45,336 bases of DNA from Bacteroidia bacterium (GCA_026932145.1 JAIXKT010000001.1:153843-199178); one strand, 5' to 3'. Shown: positions 1 through 8,326, numbered from the stretch's first letter. Numbers and translations: made by a program. The notes: a model not told the origin generated them from the letters alone.

Positions 1-1
1 T

Positions 2-27
2 AAAAAATCCAATATGCAAAATATTGG
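2..27 (-). terminator. Rho-independent terminator after rsmA
   Basis: A 7-bp perfect hairpin (CCAATAT at 9-15, ATATTGG at 21-27, 5-nt loop) is followed on the minus strand by a run of T (positions 8 to 2). It lies about 60 nt downstream of the rsmA stop codon, so it most likely ends that transcript. The stem is short and AT-rich, so strength is uncertain. Confidence 0.5.
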
Positions 28-85
28 TCTTGTTTATTTTTCACTATCGTATAAATAGCTCATTTAAGAAAAACTAAGCGACTTA

Positions 86-853
86 TTATCTTTTCAGTGC
101 CCGTTCTGTATAGGTATTTGCCAAGGACACAAAGTCATTGATAGAGAGTTCTTCGGCTCTACATTGTTTTAGATTTTCAGGAAGCGTAAATTGATGTTCG
201 GGGAGGGTATTTCGCAGCATTTTGCGCCTTTGGCTAAACGCTTGTTTCACCAGCATACAGAAATCCTTCCAGTTAGTAACCGGTGTCGGTATCGTTTTTC
301 GTTGTTTTAAGACCACAACGGCAGAAGTTACTTTAGGAGGCGGCGAAAAAGCGCCCGGCCCTACCGTAAATGCTATCGAAATCTCAAAACCATAACCCAA
401 TAATACAGAAAGTATTCCGTAGTTTTTATTTTTAGGCCGACTAATTAGCCGTTGAGCAACCTCGTATTGTATCATAAAAACACCTTGCTGAATCTTAGAA
501 TAAGCCGAAGCTAACTCAAAAAAGAAAGACCCCGAAATATTATACGGCAAATTTCCAACCAAAATACTGTTTGTAAGTGATTGAAAATCATACAGTAAAA
601 TATCATTCTGAATCACCGTCAATTTAGTATTTTTGGAAAAATGTTTAGCAAGATATTCTATCGCTTCGGTGTCTTTTTCAATAGCGGTTACAGAAAACCC
701 ACGCAATAGCAGGTAGTTTGTTAAAGCACCCGTTCCCGGCCCTACTTCAATCAGATAACCTTCCGGGGGGTCAGCTACCAAGCTGGCTATTTTTTCCGCA
801 ATTCGTTTATCGTGCAAGAAATGCTGCCCTAAGTGTTTTTTGGGTTTAATCAC
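86..853 (-). CDS. rsmA: 16S rRNA (adenine(1518)-N6/adenine(1519)-N6)-dimethyltransferase RsmA (KsgA)
   Basis: This SAM-dependent enzyme dimethylates two adjacent adenines near the 3' end of 16S rRNA during 30S maturation. The family hallmarks are visible: KPKKHLGQHFL at the N-terminus, the SAM loop EVGPGTGALT, and the catalytic NLPYNIS motif that receives the flipped adenine. The C-terminal helical part (SQRRKMLRNTL) is also typical, and the length of about 255 residues is normal. There is no ATG before the conserved region. The GTG at 853 puts KPKK at residue 3 as in relatives; a TTG at 868 has an AGAAAGG-like ribosome site 6 nt upstream, and a further TTG lies at 874, so the exact start is open. 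The gene stands alone, divergent from the next gene. Confidence 0.96.
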   Translation of the reverse strand: MIKPKKHLGQHFLHDKRIAEKIASLVADPPEGYLIEVGPGTGALTNYLLLRGFSVTAIEKDTEAIEYLAKHFSKNTKLTVIQNDILLYDFQSLTNSILVGNLPYNISGSFFFELASAYSKIQQGVFMIQYEVAQRLISRPKNKNYGILSVLLGYGFEISIAFTVGPGAFSPPPKVTSAVVVLKQRKTIPTPVTNWKDFCMLVKQAFSQRRKMLRNTLPEHQFTLPENLKQCRAEELSINDFVSLANTYTERALKR

Positions 854-922
854 GTTGTAAAAATACAACGGCAACCTTTCTAAATATGCTTTTTACGCGG
901 TTTTCGGCACAACCAAATTTTA

Positions 923-930
923 TACCTTTG
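923..930 (+). promoter_or_regulatory. Bacteroidota -7 promoter box
   Basis: TACCTTTG matches the Bacteroidota -7 consensus TAnnTTTG and lies 26 nt upstream of the ATG at 957. No clear -33 TTTG was found at the expected distance. It would drive the hypothetical gene and queF together. Confidence 0.5.
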
Positions 931-956
931 TATCTTCAAAGAAGAAATGACAAACT

Positions 957-1415
957 ATGAAAAGTTTTGAAATAGAATTGCGTTTATTATCAGTAGATTG
1001 TATTCGTGCAACCGAAGATGAAGACGAATTTTATATAACCGTTGAATCCGTTTATGAAGACAAAACTAAGGATGAACTTCACCGAATCCCCAAAGAAAGT
1101 AAAGGCTATTGGTCAATAAGTTCCGGCCAGTCTATTGGCCCCAACGCCATACTATATTCTGCGAATATAAATACCGGAGTTACCATTACGGTTTCTTTTC
1201 GGGAAGAAGATGCCGGCGGATTTATCAAAATAGCTGATGACGTACTTGGCGGGTTCAGCTTAAAAGTACTACCTGACAAAACAATTGAATGGAAAACCAC
1301 CAAAACAACCAACTGGACGGGTAGAATGGACGATAATTCACAGCTAATGGAGCTAACCGGTGCCAATTCTTTGTACAAAGTGCGGGTCATTTTATTTGAA
1401 AAAGTACCTTTATGA
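957..1415 (+). CDS. Hypothetical protein coupled to queF
   Basis: I do not recognise this 152-residue protein. It has no signal peptide, membrane segment or cysteine cluster (one Cys, at 15). It is acidic in its first third and rich in alternating hydrophobic/polar stretches, suggesting a mostly beta-stranded soluble cytoplasmic protein. Its stop overlaps the queF start by 4 nt (ATGA), and a -7 promoter box lies just upstream, so it is expressed together with queF, which points to translational coupling. That context is the only functional hint; a role in queuosine metabolism is a guess. The ATG start is the first in the frame after the promoter. Confidence 0.8.
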   Translation: MKSFEIELRLLSVDCIRATEDEDEFYITVESVYEDKTKDELHRIPKESKGYWSISSGQSIGPNAILYSANINTGVTITVSFREEDAGGFIKIADDVLGGFSLKVLPDKTIEWKTTKTTNWTGRMDDNSQLMELTGANSLYKVRVILFEKVPL

Positions 1416-1843
1416 TTTCAGACACACCGGAATTTGCCTCTCCATACCCAATCCAGATTGCAGATACCCGCCAAAGTTTAGACTTAGCCGGAAAAGCTGC
1501 ACTGCTGAAGACCTTTGATTTATTGCAGGAAAACAGACAGCTTATCGAAATCAAGACCCAAGAATTTTCGGCTGTTTGCCCGGGTAGCGGCCTGCCGGAT
1601 ATAGGAACACTCACAATCCAATATATCCCGAATAAATGCTGTATTGAGCTGAAATCACTCAAATACTATCTATTTTCATTCAGAAATGACGGGATTTTTC
1701 AGGAACCGGTTACAGATATTATTTTTTCCCAACTTTGGGACTGTTTAGAGCCGTTTTACCTGCACATACAGATGCGTTACAATACTCGAGGCGGTTTTGA
1801 CACCACAACAACCCAAGAACGCGGAACATTAAAACTAAACTAA
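1412..1843 (+). CDS. queF: NADPH-dependent 7-cyano-7-deazaguanine (preQ0) reductase QueF, short type
   Basis: QueF reduces the nitrile of preQ0 to the aminomethyl of preQ1, a late step in making queuosine for tRNA. The catalytic Cys is visible in FSAVCPGSG (C56) with the family Asp seven residues on (D63). The QueF motif follows as ELKSLKYYLFSFRN, then IFQEP, whose Glu binds substrate, and the NTRGGFD segment near the C-terminus. At 143 residues it is the short, single-domain form, below the roughly 165 of the Bacillus enzyme. The residue before the substrate-binding Glu is Gln, where classical enzymes have His. It is the second gene of a two-gene unit (ATGA overlap). A queuosine-precursor transporter is encoded at 20746-21396. 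Confidence 0.9.
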   Translation: MISDTPEFASPYPIQIADTRQSLDLAGKAALLKTFDLLQENRQLIEIKTQEFSAVCPGSGLPDIGTLTIQYIPNKCCIELKSLKYYLFSFRNDGIFQEPVTDIIFSQLWDCLEPFYLHIQMRYNTRGGFDTTTTQERGTLKLN

Positions 1844-1911
1844 ACTGCTTGTTTAGATAGCTACAAATATTAAATAAACAGAAAAAACGCCCTGTTTGTT
1901 ATCTGTCCAAT

Positions 1912-4158
1912 TTAGTCATTTACCAAAATTTGACGGCCATTGAATAGTCGTACACCGTCCTTATTTTCTATAAATGAATATTGGTGTGGGCGTAGTGATG
2001 CCCATTTAAAGTGAAATTCAATCGGTTGTTTGTTGTAAATATAACTTATTTTCAGCGGATTACTGGCTTTGTATTGAATTGGAACTTCAAATAAAGCCCA
2101 GCCTTCTTGAATGTATTGCATATACGACGATATATTGTGCTGCTGTAAATGCTTTTGATTAAATTGTTTGGATTCGATATTTATCATAAAGCCGGTAACG
2201 GCACGTTTGGGAAGCTCCATCCAAAAGCTGAATATCCAATTGGTTGCTGTATCTTGGACTGTGGGTGTTCCTTCATAAAGAAAGTTATTTTGGGACTTAA
2301 TCGGTAACGATTCTCCGCGTATCAAAGAAGCATTTTTTTGTAAAAATGTGTATTTATCCGATAGCTTTCGTTGTTGGAGTTTATGTGCTTCTAAATAATG
2401 CTGCTTAAAATTCTTGATTTCCAATATTTTAACGCCAGTATCTGAGTAGATTGTGTTGGAATGTAAGGTTAAAAAATTCCAACCGGGTTCGTTATATGGA
2501 TTTATTTTTTGGGGAGTTACCATCCAAACCGATGCGCTATCCGGTAGGTTATTAAAGATAGTTGCCGGATAGGTTAGTTCCTGACCCGTTTGAAATTGTT
2601 CTATACATTGCCGTTGAGATGTTCGGCTAAGTTGGGCGGCAGTAGTAGGAACACCGGTACGTAAAGACAGCATCAAGGTTTGTACTGCAATCGGTAGGTT
2701 TATTTCGCGCCCAATCCATTCACAACCTGCCTGTATTCCCGGTAACGGAACTATCAAAGTAGGGTATTTTTTGGAATTTGATAAATAATAATGAGCAAAA
2801 TCACGTTGCTTATCTGTTAAATCATATTTTATAATTGGCTGATAAACAGGAATAAAAATACTGGAACGAGCTTCTATAATGGGAATAAACCCAATAATAA
2901 CAAGAATTACCGACAAAATAGGTTGCTTTATATTTTTAGCAGATAACCAACGATAGGTTTCTATGGCAAAAAAGATATTAATTACCCAATAATAGACCCA
3001 CATAAAACGCGCAATGCTCCGAAACTGCTTTAATGGGCCTAAATAATCCATTAGGAAGTCAAGTCCGGGTATAATAAACGGAATACCGTGTGCAAATAGC
3101 CCTAAAACAAAGGCAGCTAAAAGCATTATCCTGAGTGCTTTAACGTTATCTGGAAGATTATTTAAAGCTGAAAACCACTTTTTTACTTGCAGTAAAAAAA
3201 TCCCACGAAAGATGAGTATTAAGGTAGCAAGAGATGCCGCTATTCCACAATAGCCAATGGTTTCAAAGTCGTCAATGGGTCGAATTTGGATCCCCAGCTT
3301 CTCTATAAGTTGGTGCAGAAAAGTATTAGGATGTAAGAAAAAACCTTCCCACAGGGCGCGATAAGCTAAAAAACCATAGGGATTTTCCGGCCTATCCGGT
3401 ACATTGGCCACTAACTTGGTCCAAAATAAAATTAACCCAAAAGGAACTATAACACCCAAAACTATCAAACGTACTGAATTTAAAATAGTTGCATTTCCAA
3501 ATAAAGTTCGAAACAGCGCGTAGATAACTAAAAACATAGCTTGAATAGCCAAGAAGTATAAATGAATCATACTTGTTAAAGTTATCCAGATAGTTAAAAC
3601 AAGTAAACGCGCCCAAGAGTTAGGTTTATCTTCAAACCTAAATAAAAACAGTAAAAAAACCGGTATCACAACCGAATATGCTAACGAATAATGAGCTATC
3701 AACCTGTTATTTTGAGGAGAAAGCAGTACTAAGGCTATGCTCCAAAGTATAATAAACAGACGTGGTAAATTAAATCGAGACAAAATTTTAACTAACGCAG
3801 CAGCAGCAGTACAAGCTGAAAAAATCAGCGCATAATGAAAAAAGAACAGCCCATAATTCGATATTGGAACACCTAAATATCGTAAAGTCCAGCAAAACAT
3901 GGCTAAAAGAGGCGTATTATCCGTAAAGACAATATGTTCAGAAAAAGGATAATTCATCCCCTTAAAAAGCAGGATATTTGGATCGTAGCTTATATGATAC
4001 AAAAAAGTATAGTAATTCTTTAGTGCATCTTCTTCATAATGATTAAGTTCTTTTTGTAATATCCCCGAATTAGGTGAAAAAACAATTTCCGGAAATAGGC
4101 AGGCAATAAGCCCAAAGGTTATCAAAAAAGTCCATAACCAATCATATTTCGGGTTCAT
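1912..4158 (-). CDS. Large multi-pass membrane protein, GT-C-like glycosyltransferase candidate
   Basis: The 748-residue protein has about 11 hydrophobic segments in residues 1-435 and then a soluble C-terminal region of about 310 residues, probably extracytoplasmic. After the first membrane segment comes an acidic loop with EEDALKNYY, then MNYPF and TDNTPL. This layout resembles GT-C glycosyltransferases, which use a loop Asp and a polyprenyl-phosphate-sugar donor. The start ATG overlaps the stop of an upstream GT2 gene (ATGA). That GT2 resembles polyprenyl-phosphate hexose synthases, so a donor-maker/transferase pair is a reasonable inference. The GT2 now carries an internal stop, which may also reduce coupled translation of this gene. 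No substrate can be named. Confidence 0.75.
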   Translation of the reverse strand: MNPKYDWLWTFLITFGLIACLFPEIVFSPNSGILQKELNHYEEDALKNYYTFLYHISYDPNILLFKGMNYPFSEHIVFTDNTPLLAMFCWTLRYLGVPISNYGLFFFHYALIFSACTAAAALVKILSRFNLPRLFIILWSIALVLLSPQNNRLIAHYSLAYSVVIPVFLLFLFRFEDKPNSWARLLVLTIWITLTSMIHLYFLAIQAMFLVIYALFRTLFGNATILNSVRLIVLGVIVPFGLILFWTKLVANVPDRPENPYGFLAYRALWEGFFLHPNTFLHQLIEKLGIQIRPIDDFETIGYCGIAASLATLILIFRGIFLLQVKKWFSALNNLPDNVKALRIMLLAAFVLGLFAHGIPFIIPGLDFLMDYLGPLKQFRSIARFMWVYYWVINIFFAIETYRWLSAKNIKQPILSVILVIIGFIPIIEARSSIFIPVYQPIIKYDLTDKQRDFAHYYLSNSKKYPTLIVPLPGIQAGCEWIGREINLPIAVQTLMLSLRTGVPTTAAQLSRTSQRQCIEQFQTGQELTYPATIFNNLPDSASVWMVTPQKINPYNEPGWNFLTLHSNTIYSDTGVKILEIKNFKQHYLEAHKLQQRKLSDKYTFLQKNASLIRGESLPIKSQNNFLYEGTPTVQDTATNWIFSFWMELPKRAVTGFMINIESKQFNQKHLQQHNISSYMQYIQEGWALFEVPIQYKASNPLKISYIYNKQPIEFHFKWASLRPHQYSFIENKDGVRLFNGRQILVND

Positions 4159-4856
4159 ATTCCCACTAAAATTCGCATAAAATTTTGAAACTCCTTCAAA
4201 ATCACACCAATAGATATTGAAGTAAACTGAACATCCGGCCTTAAAAATACCTCTACTGGCTTTACCGAAATATCTTTACGTTTCAGTGCTAACTTAATGA
4301 ATTCAAAATCAAATAGAAATTGATTTGTTTTGGTTTTTAGAAAGATTTCTTTGCCTGTATTGTCAAAGCCTTTGAGGCCACATTGGGTATCGGTAATAGA
4401 AATTCCGGCTATTTTTAGTATTGCCCGAAATAGTTTAGAAAGTATTTTTCGTGGAAGCGGCGTAGCTTGGTAGTAAACATTTCCTCGAAAACCTACGGCT
4501 ACATTTGCGCCTTGCTATAAAGTTTCCAAAATAGCTGCTATACTGGCAGTTGTATAGGGAAAGTCAATATCTGTAATAATATAATAATCAGACGTAACTG
4601 CTGAAACTCCCTTTCTAAGTGCATAACCTTTACCTTGATTTTCCGGATAACCTATAAATCGAAAATTGGAATTTTCTTTTTGCAAGTATTCTAAGGTGTT
4701 TTTTAAATCATTATCCTGCGAACCGTCATCTACTACTAAGATAGAAAGCTGAATATCCGAAAACTTTTGTAACACTAATTGATTATTCTGCTTAAATATT
4801 TCATTCCAGCTATTCGGTGGCTTGTAGCACGGCAAGATAATTGTTAATGTTTGCAT
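4155..4856 (-). pseudogene. GT2 glycosyltransferase (polyprenyl-phosphate hexose synthase-like) with in-frame amber stop
   Basis: The frame from the ATG at 4856 reads a GT2 N-terminal half (TIILPCYKP, VVDDGSQD, YPENQGKGYALRKG, the DxD-type ITDIDFP). It stops at TAG (4517-4515) after 113 residues. The same frame then continues with QGANVAVGFRG, ITDTQCGLKGF and FDFEFIKLAL, all hallmarks of dolichyl-phosphate-mannose-synthase-like enzymes, to a TGA at 4155-4157. That TGA overlaps the ATG of the next gene. Without the TAG the product would be 233 residues, a complete enzyme. One C-to-T change (CAG to TAG) would explain it. TAG is used as an ordinary stop elsewhere in the window, so recoding is unlikely. 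The cause is either a real recent nonsense mutation or a sequence error. Confidence 0.85.
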
Positions 4857-4883
4857 AAAGCAACCCGTTTCTTATGATTTTTG

Positions 4884-4891
4884 CAAAGGTA
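4884..4891 (-). promoter_or_regulatory. Bacteroidota -7 promoter box for the GT2/GT-C pair
   Basis: On the minus strand TACCTTTG (4891 to 4884) matches TAnnTTTG and lies 27 nt upstream of the GT2 ATG. It abuts the end of the long hairpin at 4891-4942, so this promoter restarts transcription directly after a terminator. Confidence 0.5.
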
Positions 4892-4942
4892 CAAAAACCA
4901 GAATGAGTTTACTTGGCTGAGTAAACTCATTCTGGTTTTTGT
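4891..4942 (-). terminator. Perfect 23-bp inverted repeat, terminator after the lipoprotein gene
   Basis: Arms 4891-4913 and 4920-4942 are exact reverse complements around a 6-nt loop. On the minus strand the stem ends in GGTTTTTGT, giving a T-rich tail, and it begins 17 nt after the lipoprotein stop. It is a likely intrinsic terminator, unusually long and perfect. Confidence 0.75.
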
Positions 4943-4958
4943 ATTTTAAATTACGTGC

Positions 4959-5450
4959 TTATTTCTGCATCGTAACGGTGTAAGTACGCTTTGTGGGAGG
5001 AGTTGTACTGCTATCATCCTCTACATAGGAAGTTTTAAAGGTCGTTCCGTCTATGGTAATAACGGTATAGTTCTTCTTCTTACCATCTTTATCAGTTAAT
5101 TCGATAATAGATTCGTTAGTTGTAAATTTCCAATCTTCGTCATAGCTCTGTGGGTCAGTAGCAGTACATTTGGACGCTCCTTCATCAGTAGTTACTTTAC
5201 CGGTAGTCTTGAACGTAATTTTATCGTCTTTGCTGCAAGCTGGAATATACGAGAATAAATCCGTTACCGGAGTACCAGTTCCCATATTTACACCGGGATT
5301 AGCGGTCAATGCTTTCATTGTATAGGTTTTGTTGCATAACAGTTCTGTTTTAGAAGCAGAAGGAGCCGGTGTATCCTCTTTTTTCTTACAAGAAACTGAA
5401 ATTACCACGAGGCCTAAGCCAATCACGAAAAGATTCTTAATGTTTTTCAT
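4959..5450 (-). CDS. Small lipoprotein, lipocalin-like candidate
   Basis: A 163-residue exported lipoprotein. The N-terminus KNIKNLFVIGLGLVVISVSC is a classic lipoprotein signal with the lipidated Cys at 21, followed by KKKEDTPAPS, a low-complexity linker. The mature part is rich in Thr, Asp and Lys with alternating strands, including a CNKTYTMKAL start and a WKFTTNESIIELTDKDGKKKNYTV segment. This resembles the small lipocalin-like lipoproteins common in Bacteroidota, but no specific function can be given. It has its own promoter upstream and a strong terminator downstream, so it is a single-gene unit. Two further cysteines (about 71 and 93) could form a disulfide. Confidence 0.8.
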   Translation of the reverse strand: MKNIKNLFVIGLGLVVISVSCKKKEDTPAPSASKTELLCNKTYTMKALTANPGVNMGTGTPVTDLFSYIPACSKDDKITFKTTGKVTTDEGASKCTATDPQSYDEDWKFTTNESIIELTDKDGKKKNYTVITIDGTTFKTSYVEDDSSTTPPTKRTYTVTMQK

Positions 5451-5481
5451 CCGTTTTATTAGATTGTTAAAAAGTGATGCG

Positions 5482-5511
5482 CAAAGATATTGCTTTTAGT
5501 GAGTATATCAA
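5482..5511 (-). promoter_or_regulatory. Bacteroidota promoter (-33 TTG, -7 TATCTTTG)
   Basis: On the minus strand TATCTTTG lies at 5489-5482, with a TTG at 5511-5509 and 19-20 bp between them. The start codon of the lipoprotein gene is 32 nt downstream. An AT-rich inverted repeat (TTATTTTTAG at 5513-5522 with CTAAAAATAA at 5538-5547) sits just upstream. Confidence 0.55.
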
Positions 5512-5605
5512 CTTATTTTTAGCATTTTTTTTAAATACTAAAAATAAAGAAATATTTATTATTATAAAAAAAGCATACTATCACTTTGATTCTATTTATA
5601 GATAA

Positions 5606-6292
5606 CTATAGCATATTTAGCTGAGAGATTAAGTTATCTCTGTATGATTTTCCAATTGGGATTAGCTTTTGGTCCATCACAATCATGTCTTCTTCTATAA
5701 ATTTGATTTTATCAAGTCTAACGATGTATGAGCGATGAACTCTGGTAAACTCCGCCGGCAAGCGTTCTTCCATATACTTCATGGTGTTGAGGACGGTAAC
5801 TTTTTCATTGCTGCATTGTATTCTGACGTAATCTGCCAATGCTTCGATATAGAGAATATCTTTGAGGTTGATTTTTTGGAGTTTTCGCTCGGTTCTGACG
5901 AATATTTCGGTTTCTTGTTCTGGATGAGTAAGTCGGTTTTGTTCCCAAATTTCTTTGGCCTTTGTAACCGCTTTTAAGAATCTATCAAAGGCGATTGGTT
6001 TCAGTAGATAATCTAAGATATTTAGTTCATAACCTTCTATGGCATAATCCGGGTAGGCAGTGGTAATAATCACCGGAATCTCAAAAGAACGCATTTTTAG
6101 AAAGTTTATCCCGGTAATTTCCGGCATATTTATATCTAAAAACAGCACATCAATCGGCTCTGTATCCAGAATTTCGATTGCTTCTAAAACATTTCCACAA
6201 CTTCTATATTTTTTCAGGAACGGAATCTTCTCTACATATTGCTCTATCACAGACCGTGCAAGGGGTTCATCATCTACAATCAAACAATTCAT
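5606..6292 (-). CDS. LytTR-family response regulator
   Basis: A 228-residue cytoplasmic DNA-binding regulator. Residues 1-118 are a receiver: acidic pair D7/D8, phosphoacceptor D53 in VLFLDINMP, a Thr at about 77-78 and K98 in LLKP. Residues 125-228 are a LytTR domain (IFVRTERKLQKINLKDILYIEAL, then TRVHRSYIV), which binds direct-repeat sites. It is preceded by a histidine kinase gene ending 96 nt upstream on the same strand, so the two probably form one operon and one two-component system. LytTR regulators more often pair with LytS-type kinases; here the partner has a HisKA-type H-box. The target genes are not evident. The stop codon is TAG. Confidence 0.93.
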   Translation of the reverse strand: MNCLIVDDEPLARSVIEQYVEKIPFLKKYRSCGNVLEAIEILDTEPIDVLFLDINMPEITGINFLKMRSFEIPVIITTAYPDYAIEGYELNILDYLLKPIAFDRFLKAVTKAKEIWEQNRLTHPEQETEIFVRTERKLQKINLKDILYIEALADYVRIQCSNEKVTVLNTMKYMEERLPAEFTRVHRSYIVRLDKIKFIEEDMIVMDQKLIPIGKSYRDNLISQLNML

Positions 6293-6388
6293 TGGCAGGG
6301 CTATTTTTAGGTTTTTACGTTATTCTGAATCTATATGTTTTGCTGTTTATCTTAGAATAGAGTTAGTTAGTCGAACAAAAAGGTTGTT

Positions 6389-8326
6389 TTAATTTTGGTG
6401 TAGTGAGGAGTTTTTGGTAAGTGGATTTTCTTTGTTAAATTGTATTTCCATCAGTTTTCTGGGGAAAGTAATCATAACGGAAGTGCTTCCGGGCTGGGAC
6501 TGAATTTTGATTGTTCCTTTGTATTTTTCGATGATTCTTTTGATGGTATAAAGCCCTAATCCGCTGCCTTCGCCTTTTGATTTGGTGGTAAAAAAGGGTT
6601 CAAAAAGCCGTTTTAGCACTTCCGGCTCAATACCCGGGCCAGAATCTTGAATGTTTATATGAATATCTATTGGGTCTGTATAAACCTCTATTTGTATTTT
6701 CCCTTTACGTTCTAATGCTTGTATTGCATTGAATATTATATGGTTAAAAATTTGTGCTAATTCTTCGTGGTTGCAAACTATCAGTGGTTTATGGCTGTAT
6801 ATTCGGGTTACATCAATACCGTGTTTAAAATAACCGGAGTAAGACTCCAAAACGCTGTCTATTGTTTTGGTTATGTCTATGGTAGATAGCTCGGAAAATT
6901 TTTCATCCTGAACAAAATTTGCTAAGGAAAAAACAATTTTATGTGTTTTTTCTACGCCGATAGAAATATTTTTAAGATTCGTGTTTAATTGGCTGATTTT
7001 GTAGGCAAGTTCTAAAAAAGAATGGGCATTTTTCATTTTAAAGAGTGGCAGATATAGCTCAATGCTATCTGTTATATTCATACCCACCAGAAGCGTAGCC
7101 ATTGGAGAGGCTTCTGAAACAGAATGACTTAGCAGATATTGTTCAAAATCACGTTTTATCGCCCGTTCCTCGCGTGTGTTTAGCAGAATCGGATTACGAA
7201 AAGACTGATCTAATAACTGATTAAATAAATTTCGATGAAAGTTATCCAATTCGTTTAGCATTTCCGGAGTTTTTTTGACTAAGCGGGGAATCAGCCCTTG
7301 TAGATTTTGCCCAGCTGCTTGAATGGCTGCAATAGGTGTGTTTATTTCATGGGAAATATTGGCTATCAATTGGTTAATGGTAGCTTTTGTCTCATGGTTC
7401 ACAATATCATATTGATTTTGCCTTAATTGTTCTATTTCTTGTTTTAAAGGTAGAGTTTGTTCCCGTACAAGTTTTTCAATCTTATTTTCTAAAATAATTC
7501 TATCGGATACCGGTTTAAATGCGGCTTTTAAATTTTCTATTAAAGTAATAACCTCAATGGAAAAAAAATGTAAAAACTGGTTTTGCTCAAGGTACAAAAA
7601 CGCCCAAGGTTCATTTTCGTTCAGTAAGGGGGTTGCATAAACAGAACGTGTCTTACTCGCTCTAAAATAGAGATTGTTTTTCCACTGCGGATTTTCCGGA
7701 ATATTTTCTATATTGATTTCGCAAGGGTTTTGTAATAAACTATTTACCATTTCGGTAGGAAGTTCATCATCAAAAAAATCTCCATCAATTTTTTGAATTT
7801 GGTTTGTGTCAAAACGGCAGACCTTTGAAATAGATTTATCCTGAATCCCAATGAAGGCAGCTTTACTTACACCGGTCAGGCTTTTTAAATCTGTTAATAG
7901 AATATCAATTGCGCCGGAAATTGATTTTTGAGCGCCAATTTTGTTGAGATACAACTGAATTCTTTCTACCAAAGACTGCTGAAAAGCAATTTCAGAGAGT
8001 ATAAAGCACTGCTGGTAAAGTTTTTCTATTTTATTGGCTAAGTTTAAGGTTTCGTCTTCTGTTAGTTTTGGGGATACTTCTAACCAATTAGGGGCAACTT
8101 TTAATAGATTAGTATCTGTTGGGATAGATTTGGCAATGAGCGCAATGGGATAAAAAAGTGAGTTTTTAAGTTGTTTTTGGCTTGCTAAAAATCGCTCTTC
8201 GGTATCAAATTTTTCTATATGTAGCGACCCTATTCGCTGCTTAAGCACGATAAAAAGCCCTTGCAACTCCTGTGTTATTTCTCCTATAAACGCAACTGCG
8301 GGTTTTGAACTAATTAGGGATTTCAT
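6389..8326 (-). CDS. Cytoplasmic GAF-HisKA-HATPase sensor histidine kinase
   Basis: A 645-residue kinase with no membrane segment, so it senses a cytoplasmic or partner signal. Residues about 8-70 look like a degenerate receiver-like fold without a phosphoacceptor Asp (inference). Residues 135-275 are GAF-like, then a coiled coil. The H-box is IANISHEINTP with H326. The ATPase has N533 (FNHIIFNAIQAL), DSGPGIEPE at 561, FEPFFTTK and GEGSGLGLYTI. The distance from H326 to N533 is about 207 residues, roughly twice the usual, so extra helical sequence is inserted between the dimerisation and ATPase domains. The LytTR regulator downstream is the likely target. A TATCTTTG -7 box precedes the gene. 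Confidence 0.92.
   Translation of the reverse strand: MKSLISSKPAVAFIGEITQELQGLFIVLKQRIGSLHIEKFDTEERFLASQKQLKNSLFYPIALIAKSIPTDTNLLKVAPNWLEVSPKLTEDETLNLANKIEKLYQQCFILSEIAFQQSLVERIQLYLNKIGAQKSISGAIDILLTDLKSLTGVSKAAFIGIQDKSISKVCRFDTNQIQKIDGDFFDDELPTEMVNSLLQNPCEINIENIPENPQWKNNLYFRASKTRSVYATPLLNENEPWAFLYLEQNQFLHFFSIEVITLIENLKAAFKPVSDRIILENKIEKLVREQTLPLKQEIEQLRQNQYDIVNHETKATINQLIANISHEINTPIAAIQAAGQNLQGLIPRLVKKTPEMLNELDNFHRNLFNQLLDQSFRNPILLNTREERAIKRDFEQYLLSHSVSEASPMATLLVGMNITDSIELYLPLFKMKNAHSFLELAYKISQLNTNLKNISIGVEKTHKIVFSLANFVQDEKFSELSTIDITKTIDSVLESYSGYFKHGIDVTRIYSHKPLIVCNHEELAQIFNHIIFNAIQALERKGKIQIEVYTDPIDIHINIQDSGPGIEPEVLKRLFEPFFTTKSKGEGSGLGLYTIKRIIEKYKGTIKIQSQPGSTSVMITFPRKLMEIQFNKENPLTKNSSLHQN

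Noticed and set aside
1844-1911. Terminator between queF and the membrane protein gene
   Set aside because: Only a loose AAACAG...CTGTTT repeat with a 10-nt loop is present, too weak to call.
4515-4517. Reassigned or read-through TAG codon in this organism
   Set aside because: TAG ends the LytTR regulator, the PorE-like protein and mpl in this same window at places matching family length, so TAG acts as an ordinary stop here. No recoding structure was recognised.
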